A DNA stretch of 64,000 bases from contig JAEINP010000019.1 of NCBI GenBank assembly GCA_016342355.1, positions 1-64,000 of the forward strand, in the 5' to 3' direction. Below the pieces are notes generated by a model. The model was not told where the DNA came from. It saw only the letters and a program-made list of their open reading frames with translations, and did no database searches. Source of the DNA: Desulfatibacillum sp. (lineage in GTDB: Bacteria > Desulfobacterota > Desulfobacteria > Desulfobacterales > Desulfatibacillaceae). Positions within the stretch are counted from its first letter, which is position 1. Each line of letters begins with the position of its first letter. Shown here piece after piece: positions 25,431 to 34,898 of the stretch. The position numbers and the translations under genes were made by a program.

Positions 25431-28400
25431 ATGCCGCATGTTGGCCCACCAAAATCAACCTTTAGGTTTAAATACAGACAGTTGTTTTTTCTCGTCTTGT
25501 TGTTTCCCTTTCTTTTTTTGATACTCCCGGGACTTTCTCAGGCCATTGACCAGGAAGGCGGGATAATGGCCAGGGGTGACCGGGCTTATCCTCCCTATGA
25601 GTATCTGCAGAATGGAAAACCTACGGGGTTCAATATAGAAATTTTGGAGGCTGTCTGTAAAATCATGGGCTATCGGCCGGAGATTGACATTGGCCCCTGG
25701 AATGAGGTCCGGGAAGACCTGGAAAAGGGCCGTATCGACATGATCACGGGGATGTATTTTTCTCCCGAGCGGGACAAGATTGTAGACTTTTCCAGCCCCC
25801 ACATTATCGTCAATCACGGCGTCTTTGTTAAAAAGGGTTCTCCGATACGGTCCATCAACGATATCAGGGATAAGCGGGTGGCCGTGCAGGAGGGGGACAT
25901 CATGCACGACTACGCCCTAAAAAACGGTCTTGGCAAGCCAGTTTTAACGGCCCCTGACCAGATTGACGTTCTGCGGCTTGTGGCCGAAGGGAAAGCGGAT
26001 TGCGCCCTCATGCCCAAGCTCCAGGGCCTGTATTACGCCAGGAAGGAAAAATTACGGAATATTGTGACTGTGGGGCCGCCCATCCTGCCTCGGGAATATT
26101 GTTTTGCGGTCCGGGAGGGAGATACGGACCTGCTGGCCGGTTTGAATGAGGGGCTAAGTATCCTGAAGGCCACCGGGGAATTTGAACGCATCCATCAAAA
26201 ATGGTTTGGTGTGTATGAAAGGGAACCGGCAGCCGCTACTATAAGGAAGTATGTTCTTTGGGTGGCAATGCCGTTGTTGCTGCTCCTGGCTCTTTCCTAT
26301 TTGTGGTCCCGGTCGCTCAAACGGCAGGTGGCGATTCAAACTCACGCGTTGATAGTCAGTGAGCAACGTTTTTCCGGGCTTCTGGATCGCCTTAACGAGG
26401 CTGTTTTTCATATGGAATTGCCGGAAGGCAGGTATCGGTATTTCAGCCCGGCAGCCTTGCAGGTGTTTGGGTATTCGGCCCGGGAGTTTTTAGACACCCC
26501 CCTTTTGATTCGTAAAATTCTCCATCCGGATTGGCTGCCCCAATTTGATGAGGCGTGGAGCAGCCTGTTGGAGGGCAAGGTGGCGCCCTCGTACGAATAT
26601 GGAATCATTGATCCAAAAGGCAGGGAACGGTGGATATTCCAGACCAACACCGGGGTTTATGACGAAAACGGCAATATCATCGCCATTGAAGGCTGCTGCA
26701 GTAATATTTCAGACAGAAAACGAACAGAAAATATGGTGCAGGACCACCTCTCATTTTTTAAGAACGTCTCCCGGGTGGAGCAGGAACTGGCAGGCACCCC
26801 GGATTTGGAAGAGACTCTTGAAAAGGTCTTGGAGGTTGTCCTGGACATTTTTGATTGTGATCGGGCATGGCTTTTGTATCCTTGCGACCCAGAGGCCGCC
26901 ACATTCAAAGTGCATATGGAGACCTCCACCCCGGAGTTTGCCGTTCCGTCGCTCCGGGAACACGATTTTCCCATGACACCAGGGCTGGTCAGGGCTTTTA
27001 GAGATATTTTAGACTCAAGGGAGCCCGCCCCCTTTGGTTTCAGGCCCGGAAAAGTGGAGTGGGATCCCCGGAACAGGTACAATGTCCTCTCACTCCTGGC
27101 CGTGGCAGTGTTTCCAAAAGTGGGTAAACCGTGGATTTTTGGGCTGCATCAGTGCGCCTATTCCAGGATCTGGACCCAATGGGAAAAAAGTCTGTTTAAA
27201 GAGATTGGTCTCAGATTGGCCGAAGCATTGAATTCGCTCCTTTTGTTTCGAGATTTGGAGCAAAGGGAGGAGATGTTCCGGGCCATTACGGAAAATGCCT
27301 CGGATGTGACGGGGATTTTGGCCCGGGACCTGACATTCAAGTACATCTGCCCTTCCTCCATAAGGGTTTCCGGTTTTGGGGAAGAACAGTTCTTGGGGCA
27401 ATCGCTGGACAAGTTTGTTCACCCTGACGACCTGCCGGAATTCCTGGAGGCTATCGCTGCATCACGGGAGCAGGAAGGCAAGACCTTTGTGTTAAATGGG
27501 ATCAGGATGTTAAATGGGGATGGTTCATACACCCATTTTGAAATCCTTGTTGTCTGTCTCCTGTCCACCCCGGGCGTCAAGGGTATTGTCCTCACCGGCC
27601 GGGACCTTACTATCCGGCGGGAAGCGGAAATTGAAATGAACCGTTTGCGTCGGTTGTTGACCGATATCATCAATTCCATGCCTTCCGTATTGGTGGGTAT
27701 TGACGCTCAGGGGCGCATCACCCATTGGAACCGGGGTGCGGAACAGTTCACGGGTATTGACGAGGCGTCCGTCCTGTCCATGGAGTTGGAACAGGCCCTT
27801 TCCCATATTGTCTCCTTATGCGAAAAAGTGCGGGAGTCTCAGGAAAAGGGAGAACCCTTGCGGGAGGTCAATGTTCCGGTTAAGGTTCTGGGGGAGCAGC
27901 GGTTTGTGGATATCACCATCTACCCCCTGACCTCCGAAGATCAGGGAGGCGCAGTCATTCGCATGGATGACGTGACAGAGCAGGTACGGATTGAGGAGAT
28001 GATGATACAGTCTGAAAAGATGCTGTCCGTGGGAGGCTTGGCCGCCGGTATGGCCCATGAAATCAACAATCCCCTGGCCGGCATACTTCAGAATGCGGAG
28101 GTGGTTATCAACCGCCTATCCGAAAATCTGCCGGCGAATATGAAAAGCGCCATGGACCTGGGCCTCAGCATGGATGGGATCAGGGCATACATGGACGCCA
28201 GGGGTATATTCACCTTGCTGGGTAACATCCGGGACTCGGGCCAGCGTGCAGCCAGCATTGTGGACAACATGCTGGGTTTTTCCCGCAAAACCGAATCCCT
28301 TTTTCTGGCTCACGACCTGGTTTCCCTGATGGAGAAAACCCTGGACCTGGCTTCCAGCGACTATGACTTGAAAAAGGACTACGATTTCAAGAGGATAGAG

Positions 28401-28805
28401 ATTGTCCGGGAATACGATGACAATCTTCCCCTGGTGGAGTGCGATGCCGTCAATATACAACAGGTTCTGTTAAACTTGCTGAAAAACGGGGCGGCTGCCA
28501 TGTCTGAAAAAGAGTATGACGGGGACCGGCCCAAGTTTGTACTGCGTTTGAGACAGGAAGGGGAAATGGTAAGGCTGGAGGTGGAAGATAATGGCGTAGG
28601 CATGCCCAAGGACGTGCGAAAAAGGGCGTTCGAGCCTTTTTATACTACCAAGGCGGTGGGCCAGGGCACAGGCTTAGGTTTATCGGTTTCCTATTTTATT
28701 GTGGTGGAAAAGCACAAGGGACGCATGGGCGTGGAATCCAGGCCGGGCCAGGGTTCCACTTTTGTCGTTCAATTGCCCATACACATGGTCAAGGAAAGCC
28801 TGTGA
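25431..28805 (+). CDS. Sensor histidine kinase with periplasmic solute-binding domain, PAS and GAF domains
   Basis: 1124 residues. A signal-anchor (about 17-38) is followed by a type-3 extracellular solute-binding domain (about 43-260; PPYEYLQNGKPTGFNIEILEAV, GMYFSPERDKIVDFSSPH). A TM follows (about 272-291), then PAS (about 312-430), GAF-like (about 440-610), two more PAS (about 615-860), HisKA with His876 (GMAHEINNPLAGIL) and HATPase (DNGVGMP, GTGLGLS). The ligand-binding domain suggests sensing of a small organic molecule or amino acid in the periplasm. No receiver or response regulator is adjacent, so the partner is unknown. Start supported by AGAGG 8 nt upstream. Convergent with the PP2C gene, 39 nt between stops. 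Confidence 0.93.
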   Translation: MPHVGPPKSTFRFKYRQLFFLVLLFPFLFLILPGLSQAIDQEGGIMARGDRAYPPYEYLQNGKPTGFNIEILEAVCKIMGYRPEIDIGPWNEVREDLEKGRIDMITGMYFSPERDKIVDFSSPHIIVNHGVFVKKGSPIRSINDIRDKRVAVQEGDIMHDYALKNGLGKPVLTAPDQIDVLRLVAEGKADCALMPKLQGLYYARKEKLRNIVTVGPPILPREYCFAVREGDTDLLAGLNEGLSILKATGEFERIHQKWFGVYEREPAAATIRKYVLWVAMPLLLLLALSYLWSRSLKRQVAIQTHALIVSEQRFSGLLDRLNEAVFHMELPEGRYRYFSPAALQVFGYSAREFLDTPLLIRKILHPDWLPQFDEAWSSLLEGKVAPSYEYGIIDPKGRERWIFQTNTGVYDENGNIIAIEGCCSNISDRKRTENMVQDHLSFFKNVSRVEQELAGTPDLEETLEKVLEVVLDIFDCDRAWLLYPCDPEAATFKVHMETSTPEFAVPSLREHDFPMTPGLVRAFRDILDSREPAPFGFRPGKVEWDPRNRYNVLSLLAVAVFPKVGKPWIFGLHQCAYSRIWTQWEKSLFKEIGLRLAEALNSLLLFRDLEQREEMFRAITENASDVTGILARDLTFKYICPSSIRVSGFGEEQFLGQSLDKFVHPDDLPEFLEAIAASREQEGKTFVLNGIRMLNGDGSYTHFEILVVCLLSTPGVKGIVLTGRDLTIRREAEIEMNRLRRLLTDIINSMPSVLVGIDAQGRITHWNRGAEQFTGIDEASVLSMELEQALSHIVSLCEKVRESQEKGEPLREVNVPVKVLGEQRFVDITIYPLTSEDQGGAVIRMDDVTEQVRIEEMMIQSEKMLSVGGLAAGMAHEINNPLAGILQNAEVVINRLSENLPANMKSAMDLGLSMDGIRAYMDARGIFTLLGNIRDSGQRAASIVDNMLGFSRKTESLFLAHDLVSLMEKTLDLASSDYDLKKDYDFKRIEIVREYDDNLPLVECDAVNIQQVLLNLLKNGAAAMSEKEYDGDRPKFVLRLRQEGEMVRLEVEDNGVGMPKDVRKRAFEPFYTTKAVGQGTGLGLSVSYFIVVEKHKGRMGVESRPGQGSTFVVQLPIHMVKESL

Positions 28806-28844
28806 CAGGGCTATGTTTTACGCTAAACCGGAACGCAGGGTTTT

Positions 28845-30515
28845 TTAATCAAAAACCACTTCCATGATGGAAAAATCGTCGTCCAGGGAGTCTTCGCCGC
28901 ACATTTTTTTTGCGTGCCCGAAAAGGCGGTCCATTTCAGCCCCTTCATTGGGGGGAACATTCGCCATAAAGTCTGTGAATTCGTCGTATTTCCACATGAC
29001 GCCTTCCGGGGTTTCAATTTCATATACCCCGTCTGAAAACACGAACAACCGGCACTTGCCCTCGATCTGCACTTCGTTTTTCTTGTACTTCACATTGGGC
29101 ATGCCCCCTATGAACATATTGGGGGTTTTAAGGCCGATGGGCCGGATGTGCCCCTTGGGGCCGCTTGTCATGAGCAGGGCCGGGGGATGGCCTCCACTGG
29201 CGTAGACCAGGGTGCGGGTCTTTTGGTTATAAACCCCGTACCACATGGTAAAATACATTTCGTTGTGGCGTTCCATGGGAAAGGAGTTATTGAGGGAGTT
29301 AAGGACCTGATCAGGTTCCCTGAAATCCGTCCCGGGCAGAGACTGGGACTGGAGCACGTTGATGACGGAAACGGAAAGCAGGGCCGCATGGACCCCGTGG
29401 CCGCACACGTCCAGAAGATAAATGGCAAAGTGGTCGTCGTCCACCCAATGGTACCCAAAGGAATCCCCGCCCAATGAGGTGGAGGGGATAAATCTCCAGT
29501 GCGCCCTCAAGGGGCCATCCGTGATGGGTGAGGGCAACAGGGTTTTTACGTAGTCAGCAGCCTTGGACAACTCGGAGTATAGTTTTCTAAGGGCCTCGTT
29601 TTTCTTGGTGACGTCCCGGAAGGTGCCAATAAAAAACTCCTCGTCTTTTTTCCCCCCGATTCGCACCACGGCTTCCATGGGAAAAGGTTCCTCGTTTTTG
29701 CGGAGACCCGGCAATTCATGCAGTTCCCCGGAAAAAATGCGGTCCAGGATGTCTTCATCTTCCCCGTGCTGCAATAGTTGGAGAAGGGACATGTCAATGA
29801 ATTCGTCGTGGTCATACCCGAAGATATTCATGGCTGCGGGATTGATTCCCCGAATGCGGAGGCTTTCAATACCAAAGGTAATGATGGCGTCGGCTGCGGC
29901 TTCCACAATATCCGAGGCGTTTTTGGCGCCCTGGAGTTTTTCCTGGGCAACGAGGTTTTCCAAAAGCCGGGACCGGAATATAGCCACGGCAGCCAGGCCT
30001 GCAAAGGCTTCCAGGATTTCCAGGTCTCCATCATCGAAATTTGCGGAATTCTTAGGGTTCAGGACCTGGACCACGCCCAGGAGCTCGTTTTCATGGAGAA
30101 TGGGAGAACACAGGATAGCCCGGGTTATAAATCCGGTTTCACTATCAGCGCGTTTGGAAAAACGGGGGTCGTTCTGGGCGTCCCGGATGTTCACCGAGTG
30201 TTTGTTTTCCCCTACCCAACCAGCCACTCCTTCTCCCAGTTTGAGGGTGATCTTATCCCGGAGGATTTTATCCAGATTACCGGGCTGTTCGTTGGAAGCC
30301 ATTTCAAATTCCAACACGTTGCGGTTAGGCCGATACCGCATGATGGAGGCGGCTTCCGCGTTGGTGACTTCCTTGGCCAGATTCATGAGCAGAGGAAACA
30401 GGTCTTCCAAAGACTCCACCCTGGCGATGGTCTGGTTGGCTTCGATCAGTTTTTTAAGCCTGACGGCCTGGTTTGATTGGTCGGTGGCTTCCATAACTAA
30501 TCTGCGCCGCAGCAA
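28845..30515 (-). CDS. GAF-PAS-PP2C serine phosphatase (RsbU/SpoIIE type)
   Basis: 556 residues: GAF (about 10-190), PAS (about 205-310; NPAAMNIFGYDHDEF), then a SpoIIE-like PP2C domain (about 330-556) with GGDSFG, LLDVCGHGVHAALLS, ASGGHPPALL and DGVYE metal-binding motifs. Such phosphatases dephosphorylate a STAS anti-anti-sigma protein to switch partners. Start choice: TTG at 30515 has AAGGAG 7 nt upstream, inside the 3' end of the RsbW-type gene, whereas the ATG at 30494 has no ribosome site; the TTG is preferred. The two genes overlap by 19 nt. Confidence 0.92.
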   Translation of the reverse strand: MLRRRLVMEATDQSNQAVRLKKLIEANQTIARVESLEDLFPLLMNLAKEVTNAEAASIMRYRPNRNVLEFEMASNEQPGNLDKILRDKITLKLGEGVAGWVGENKHSVNIRDAQNDPRFSKRADSETGFITRAILCSPILHENELLGVVQVLNPKNSANFDDGDLEILEAFAGLAAVAIFRSRLLENLVAQEKLQGAKNASDIVEAAADAIITFGIESLRIRGINPAAMNIFGYDHDEFIDMSLLQLLQHGEDEDILDRIFSGELHELPGLRKNEEPFPMEAVVRIGGKKDEEFFIGTFRDVTKKNEALRKLYSELSKAADYVKTLLPSPITDGPLRAHWRFIPSTSLGGDSFGYHWVDDDHFAIYLLDVCGHGVHAALLSVSVINVLQSQSLPGTDFREPDQVLNSLNNSFPMERHNEMYFTMWYGVYNQKTRTLVYASGGHPPALLMTSGPKGHIRPIGLKTPNMFIGGMPNVKYKKNEVQIEGKCRLFVFSDGVYEIETPEGVMWKYDEFTDFMANVPPNEGAEMDRLFGHAKKMCGEDSLDDDFSIMEVVFD

Positions 30516-30961
30516 GCGGCATCTCCTTTTATACTGAGTTCGAGGACGTTTTTGTCATCAATTCTATGATAATTCAGGGTGTTTAGCATATTACGAATCA
30601 GGTGAATACCCAGCCCGCCCACGGTTCTTTCTGAAATCGGAGTGGTCAGGTCTGGTTCGGGGGCGCTTTCCACATCAAATTGATGGCCATCGTCCACAAT
30701 GGTCATGGCAATCCCCGAGTCCTGCACTTCCAGGTGCACAGCGATTTCGTGCTCCCTGGCTTCGTCGTCATAACCGTATTTGAAAATATTGGTCAGGATT
30801 TCTTCCAGAGCCAGGTTGACACCATACACCACCCTGGGGCAGAGCTGGTTAACATCCAGAAAATCATTCACCCGAATGCAAAGGCGGCCAAGTTCGTCAA
30901 AATCATTTTTTATGGCAAGATCCAAAACCCGGGCCATAGTAAAGCCTGTATCCCCTCCCAT
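30497..30961 (-). CDS. Anti-sigma factor kinase, RsbW/SpoIIAB-like ATPase
   Basis: 154 residues with the GHKL fold: N-box NLALEEILTNIFKYGY, G1 VDDGHQFDV and G2 GGLGIHLIRNML. It should phosphorylate the neighbouring STAS protein and hold an unknown target. An internal ATG at 30937 (MARVLDL) with AGG 7 nt upstream is a possible start; the longer start has GGAGG only after its ATG. A stem-loop (30965-30987) lies directly before the gene. Partner switching is complete here apart from the final target: no sigma factor is in the window. Confidence 0.9.
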   Translation of the reverse strand: MGGDTGFTMARVLDLAIKNDFDELGRLCIRVNDFLDVNQLCPRVVYGVNLALEEILTNIFKYGYDDEAREHEIAVHLEVQDSGIAMTIVDDGHQFDVESAPEPDLTTPISERTVGGLGIHLIRNMLNTLNYHRIDDKNVLELSIKGDAACCGAD

Positions 30962-30964
30962 GCC

Positions 30965-30987
30965 CCAGCCTGTCTAAGGCAGGCTGG
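30965..30987. other. Intercistronic stem-loop before the RsbW-type gene
   Basis: CCAGCCTG (30965-30972) and CAGGCTGG (30980-30987) form a perfect 8-bp stem with a 7-nt loop. No T-tract follows on either strand. It could modulate expression of rsbW-rsbU relative to the upstream STAS gene. Confidence 0.5.
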
Positions 30988-31049
30988 CCGAGCATGATAG
31001 TAATCCGAAAAAACGGATTCAAAGCCAAGGCCATCGTAAAAAGGCAAAA

Positions 31050-31388
31050 TCACCCCATTGCAATGGAACGGGCTTCCTTTTCATCATGGGTGATAGGCAT
31101 GAGTTCGGTCAGGCCTGCTGTTTGCAAAATTTCCTCGACCAGAGGCTGGGGTTTGAGGAGCACCATTTTGGATCCTTCGGCAAACAAAGCCTTGGCGCCC
31201 TGGAAAAGCATCCTGATACCTAATGATGCCAGAAAAGAAACCTGGCTAAGGTCAACAATCAGGGCTTTTCCTGCGCCGGAATGGGCGGCAAAAGCTGTGC
31301 CGACTGTCTGTTCACCCGCCACATCAAGCCGTCCTGCCAGGGCTAAATGGGTGAATGCGTCGTCCGACTGCACCACAGTCAATTCCAT
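31050..31388 (-). CDS. STAS-domain anti-sigma factor antagonist (RsbV/SpoIIAA-like)
   Basis: 112 residues, one STAS domain. The phosphorylatable serine is in the strand-turn-helix DLSQVSFLASLGIRML (Ser55 in ASLG). Starts MELTVVQSDD, with AAGGA 7 nt upstream; a 24-residue upstream extension is rejected. It sits 16 nt after the acyl-CoA synthetase stop, so it can be read from the liv operon, and it precedes the kinase and phosphatase genes of the same module. Confidence 0.92.
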   Translation of the reverse strand: MELTVVQSDDAFTHLALAGRLDVAGEQTVGTAFAAHSGAGKALIVDLSQVSFLASLGIRMLFQGAKALFAEGSKMVLLKPQPLVEEILQTAGLTELMPITHDEKEARSIAMG

Positions 31389-31404
31389 AGTCCGTTCCTT
31401 TCTA

Positions 31405-33210
31405 TCAGGTCTTGCCCCCGTACATTCCCTCAATGAGGTCGGCAAAGGCCTGGTTGACAAATTTCCGCTTAACTTTCATGGTTGGAGTAACTTCACCATC
31501 TTCCTCGTACAACTTTTTGGGCAAAATTACAAACTTCTTCACCTGCTCCACCCGGGCCAGGGAGTTATTTACCTTATTCACCTCCCCGGCTATCAGTTCT
31601 GTAATCCGGATGTCCTGGGTGAGATCCCTGTAGGTGGAAAATTGCACCTTTTGATCCTGAGCATATTTCACAACGTTGTCCTCGTCAATCATGATCAAAC
31701 AGGCGAGGAATTTTCGTTTGTCTCCCACCACCACGGCATCGTTAATATAGGGGGAGAATTTCAGCTTGTTCTCAATATACTGGGGTGTGATATTCTTGCC
31801 GCCAGCAGTAACGATTATGTCCTTTTTTCTGTCGGTTATGCGTAGATACCCCTCGTCGTCCAGCTCCCCCACATCCCCGGAATACAGCCAGCCGTCCACC
31901 ACGGTTTCGGAAGTGGCTTCGGGGTTGTTGAAATACCCGGCAAACACCCCGGGCGATTTTACAAGGATTTCCCCGTCCGGGGCGATTTTCACTTCCGAGC
32001 CAGGCACAGGTTTTCCCACTGTGCCGATTTTTGCGTTTTTATCACTGGCCAAGCAGGTCACGCCCGACCCTTCGGTCTGGCCGTAGCCTTCCACCAGGTT
32101 CACGCCAATGGATTGAAAAAAACGTAACACGTCCGGTGAAATGGGAGCGGCCCCGGAATAGGCCACCCGCATGCGGTCGAAGCCCATGTGTTCTTTCAGG
32201 CTGCGCAGAACGCAAAAATGCGCCATGCCATAGGCCATGTTCAACCAGGCGGGGACGGGCTTGTGGGCCAGTTTCAGGTCTGCCCTCCGTTCGCCTATCC
32301 TGGAGGCCCATTGAAAGGCTTTCCGTTTGAACCAGGTGGCGTCGGACATTTTAATATAGATGGTGGAATGGTATTTTTCCCAGATTCGGGGAACCGCATA
32401 GCCCACGGTGGGGGAAATTTCCACCATATTCTGGCTGACAGTGTCCGAGCTTTCTATAAAATTGACCACATAGCCCGATACCAACTGTCCGAATACGGAA
32501 AACAGACGTTCGAAAATGTGGCACAGGGGCAGGAATGACAACACCTCGTCGCCGTCAATGAACTCATTTTCAAAAGTCACGGCCCTGGCCATCCAGGTAA
32601 CATTCCGGTGGGTGAGCATGGCCCCCTTAGGGGGACCGGTGGTGCCGGAGGTATAGATAAGCACGGCAAGATCATCGGGCTTGCTTTGGTCTATGCGTTT
32701 TTCAAAAGCCTCGGGGTCGGATTGTATGGCGGCTTCGCCTGCTTCCAGAAATGCTTCAAAGGTCATGACCCGGGAGTCCTGGAAATGCCGGAGCCCCTTG
32801 GTTTCCCAAACAATCACCCTTTTCAGCAAAGGGGTGCGGTCGGCAAAATGGAGCCATTTGTCCAGTTGCTCCTCGTTTTCCACAAACAGAAAACGGGATT
32901 CCGAATTCTCCACCACATAGTGGACCTGCTCCCAGGCATTGGTGGAATAGATCCCTGTAGCCACTCCACCGGCGCACTGGACGCCCATGTCAATATAAAC
33001 CCATTCCGGGCAGTTATCTCCTATAATGGAAACGCATTGACCCTGTTCCAGGCCCATGGAGATGAGCGCAGCCCCCACTTTTTTGGCCGTGTTGTAGTAC
33101 TGGCTCCAGGTAATGTCGTGCCACAGGCCATATTCCTTCCTGCGCAGGGCAACCCGTTTCCCGAAGCGGTGGGCGGTATCCCGAAAAATCCGGCCGGTTG
33201 TATCAGTCAC
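31405..33210 (-). CDS. Long-chain-type acyl-CoA synthetase of the liv operon
   Basis: 601 residues of the long AMP-binding type (FadD15/ACSL-like): YTSGTTGPPKGAMLTHRN P-loop, EGYGQTEGSGVT, DGWLYSGDVGELDDEGYLRITDRKKDIIVTAGGKNITPQ and a C-terminal PTMKVKRKF in place of the simpler FadD end. Makes acyl-CoA from a carboxylic acid imported by the adjacent transporter (inference from gene order). GTG start with GGAG 8 nt upstream inside livF; 4 nt after the livF stop. Confidence 0.93.
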   Translation of the reverse strand: MTDTTGRIFRDTAHRFGKRVALRRKEYGLWHDITWSQYYNTAKKVGAALISMGLEQGQCVSIIGDNCPEWVYIDMGVQCAGGVATGIYSTNAWEQVHYVVENSESRFLFVENEEQLDKWLHFADRTPLLKRVIVWETKGLRHFQDSRVMTFEAFLEAGEAAIQSDPEAFEKRIDQSKPDDLAVLIYTSGTTGPPKGAMLTHRNVTWMARAVTFENEFIDGDEVLSFLPLCHIFERLFSVFGQLVSGYVVNFIESSDTVSQNMVEISPTVGYAVPRIWEKYHSTIYIKMSDATWFKRKAFQWASRIGERRADLKLAHKPVPAWLNMAYGMAHFCVLRSLKEHMGFDRMRVAYSGAAPISPDVLRFFQSIGVNLVEGYGQTEGSGVTCLASDKNAKIGTVGKPVPGSEVKIAPDGEILVKSPGVFAGYFNNPEATSETVVDGWLYSGDVGELDDEGYLRITDRKKDIIVTAGGKNITPQYIENKLKFSPYINDAVVVGDKRKFLACLIMIDEDNVVKYAQDQKVQFSTYRDLTQDIRITELIAGEVNKVNNSLARVEQVKKFVILPKKLYEEDGEVTPTMKVKRKFVNQAFADLIEGMYGGKT

Positions 33211-33214
33211 TAGG

Positions 33215-33991
33215 TTATCTCCACCTTTTTTTTCTTTTCCAACGTTGATACCCCTTGGCCGATTCCTGGGCCTTGAAACCCAGGTAAAACTCTTTTACGT
33301 CCTGATCTTCCAAAAGCTGGCAGCAAGGTCCGGCCATGACAAATCGTCCGTTCTCCAGAATCAGGCCAAAATCCGAAATGCCCAGGGCCTTCCTGGCGTT
33401 TTGTTCCACCAGCAAAATGGTGACGCCCTGATTCCGGATGATCTTGATGATTTCGAAAATTTCCTTGACCAGGAGAGGGGAAAGGCCCAGGGAGGGTTCG
33501 TCCAGGATCAGGAGCCGGGGCCTGGACATGAGGGCCCGGCCTATGGCCAGCATTTGCTGCTCGCCCCCGGACAGGGTTCCGGCCCATTGATTCACCCGGT
33601 CCGCCAGGATGGGGAAATAGCTGTATATTTTTTCAAAATCATGCTTCAGGGCGGAACGGTCTTTCCTGGTATGGGCGCCCATGAGGAGGTTTTCCTGCAC
33701 GGTCAGTTCGTTAAACACCTCGCGGCCTTCGGGTACATAGGCGATGCCCATACGCACGATGTCTTCCGTTTCCTTGCCATCAATGCGTTTGCCGTCGAAC
33801 TCGATGGTTCCCTTGTCCGGCTGGTCGTCAATGAGGCCCATGATTGTTTTAAGGATGGTGGATTTACCGGCGCCGTTGTTTCCCAAAACCGTTGTGATGC
33901 CGCCTTCTTCCACAGAGAGGGAAACCCCCCTGACCGCATAGATCAGGTCGTAATAGGTTTCGATGTTTTTTACTTCAAGCAGCACACTCAT
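33215..33991 (-). CDS. livF: Branched-chain amino acid-type ABC transporter ATPase LivF
   Basis: 258 residues: Walker A GNNGAGKST, signature LSGGEQQM, Walker B RLLILDEPSLGL. The short LivF-type ends the liv ATPase pair. Its ATG lies inside livG (17-nt overlap), with GAGAGG/AGAGAG as ribosome site. Lys/Arg-rich C terminus (RWKRKKRWR). Confidence 0.94.
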   Translation of the reverse strand: MSVLLEVKNIETYYDLIYAVRGVSLSVEEGGITTVLGNNGAGKSTILKTIMGLIDDQPDKGTIEFDGKRIDGKETEDIVRMGIAYVPEGREVFNELTVQENLLMGAHTRKDRSALKHDFEKIYSYFPILADRVNQWAGTLSGGEQQMLAIGRALMSRPRLLILDEPSLGLSPLLVKEIFEIIKIIRNQGVTILLVEQNARKALGISDFGLILENGRFVMAGPCCQLLEDQDVKEFYLGFKAQESAKGYQRWKRKKRWR

Positions 33992-34766
33992 CGCTCTCTT
34001 CCTCTCCGAGGTAGGCGGTCAAAACCTCCGGGTGTATTTGCACCTGGGCAGGAGTTCCCTCGGTAATGGGTCTGCCGAAATTGATGACAAGAATCCGGTC
34101 CGAAATATCCATGACCATGGCCATGTCGTGTTCGATGAGCAGGATGGTCACGCCCAGTTCGTCCTGAATATCCTTGATCCAGAAAATCATGTCCTGTTTT
34201 TCTTCGGAATTCATGCCCGCGCAGGGCTCGTCCAAAAGCAGCAGTTCCGGCTCCAGGGCCAGGGCCCTGCCCAGCTCCACCAGTTTCTGGGTACCGTAGG
34301 GAAGCATGCCCACAGGGTAATCCCGGACCCCCTGGAGTTCCAGCAGATCAATGATTTCCTCCACCTTCTTTCGGTGAATTTGTTCCTCCCGCCCGGCATA
34401 AGAGCGTCTACCCCACATGAAACCGCCCCGGAACAGGCCGGTTTTCATAAACACATGCCTGCCCAGCATGAGGTTTTCCATAAGGCTCATGTGGGTGAAC
34501 AGCTCTATGTTCTGGAATGTGCGGGCGATGCCCATTCTGGCGACCTTGTCAGGCTTTTTGCCTACCAGTTCCTGGTCTTTGAAGCGTATGGAGCCGCCGG
34601 AAGGTTTATAAATGCCATTGATGCAGTTGAAGAGGGTGGTCTTGCCGGCCCCGTTGGGTCCGATAACAGAAAAGATGGAGCCTTTTTCGATTTCAAAGCC
34701 CACCCCTTCAAGGGCCGCCAGTCCGCCAAACCACATGGAAAGATCTTCTACCCTGAAAAACGCCAT
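33975..34766 (-). CDS. livG: Branched-chain amino acid-type ABC transporter ATPase LivG
   Basis: 263 residues: Walker A GPNGAGKTTLFNCI, PSGGSIRFKDQELVGKKPDKVARMGIARTFQNI and Walker B ELLLLDEPCAGM, as in LivG. The canonical LSGGQ signature is replaced by LPYGTQKLVELGRAL, a variant common in the LivG subfamily. ATG at 34766 with AAAGG 7 nt upstream; 28 in-frame residues upstream are rejected. Confidence 0.94.
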   Translation of the reverse strand: MAFFRVEDLSMWFGGLAALEGVGFEIEKGSIFSVIGPNGAGKTTLFNCINGIYKPSGGSIRFKDQELVGKKPDKVARMGIARTFQNIELFTHMSLMENLMLGRHVFMKTGLFRGGFMWGRRSYAGREEQIHRKKVEEIIDLLELQGVRDYPVGMLPYGTQKLVELGRALALEPELLLLDEPCAGMNSEEKQDMIFWIKDIQDELGVTILLIEHDMAMVMDISDRILVINFGRPITEGTPAQVQIHPEVLTAYLGEEESDECAA

Positions 34767-34834
34767 GCACCAGCCTTTCGAAGCCGGGGCAACTCTCCTG
34801 CCCCTGGCCTTGCCAATGTCCTGGTTTTTCCTTC

Positions 34835-34862
34835 CCGAAGCCGGGACCATGCCCGGCTTCGG
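34835..34862. other. Stem-loop after the solute-binding protein gene
   Basis: CCGAAGCCGGG (34835-34845) and CCCGGCTTCGG (34852-34862) form an 11-bp perfect stem with a 6-nt loop between livK and livG. No T-run follows on the minus strand, so this is a processing/stabilising hairpin that can raise binding-protein mRNA over the membrane parts. Confidence 0.6.
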
Positions 34863-34898
34863 AAAAGGATATGGGATGCCTATGGGTCACCAAGTTAA

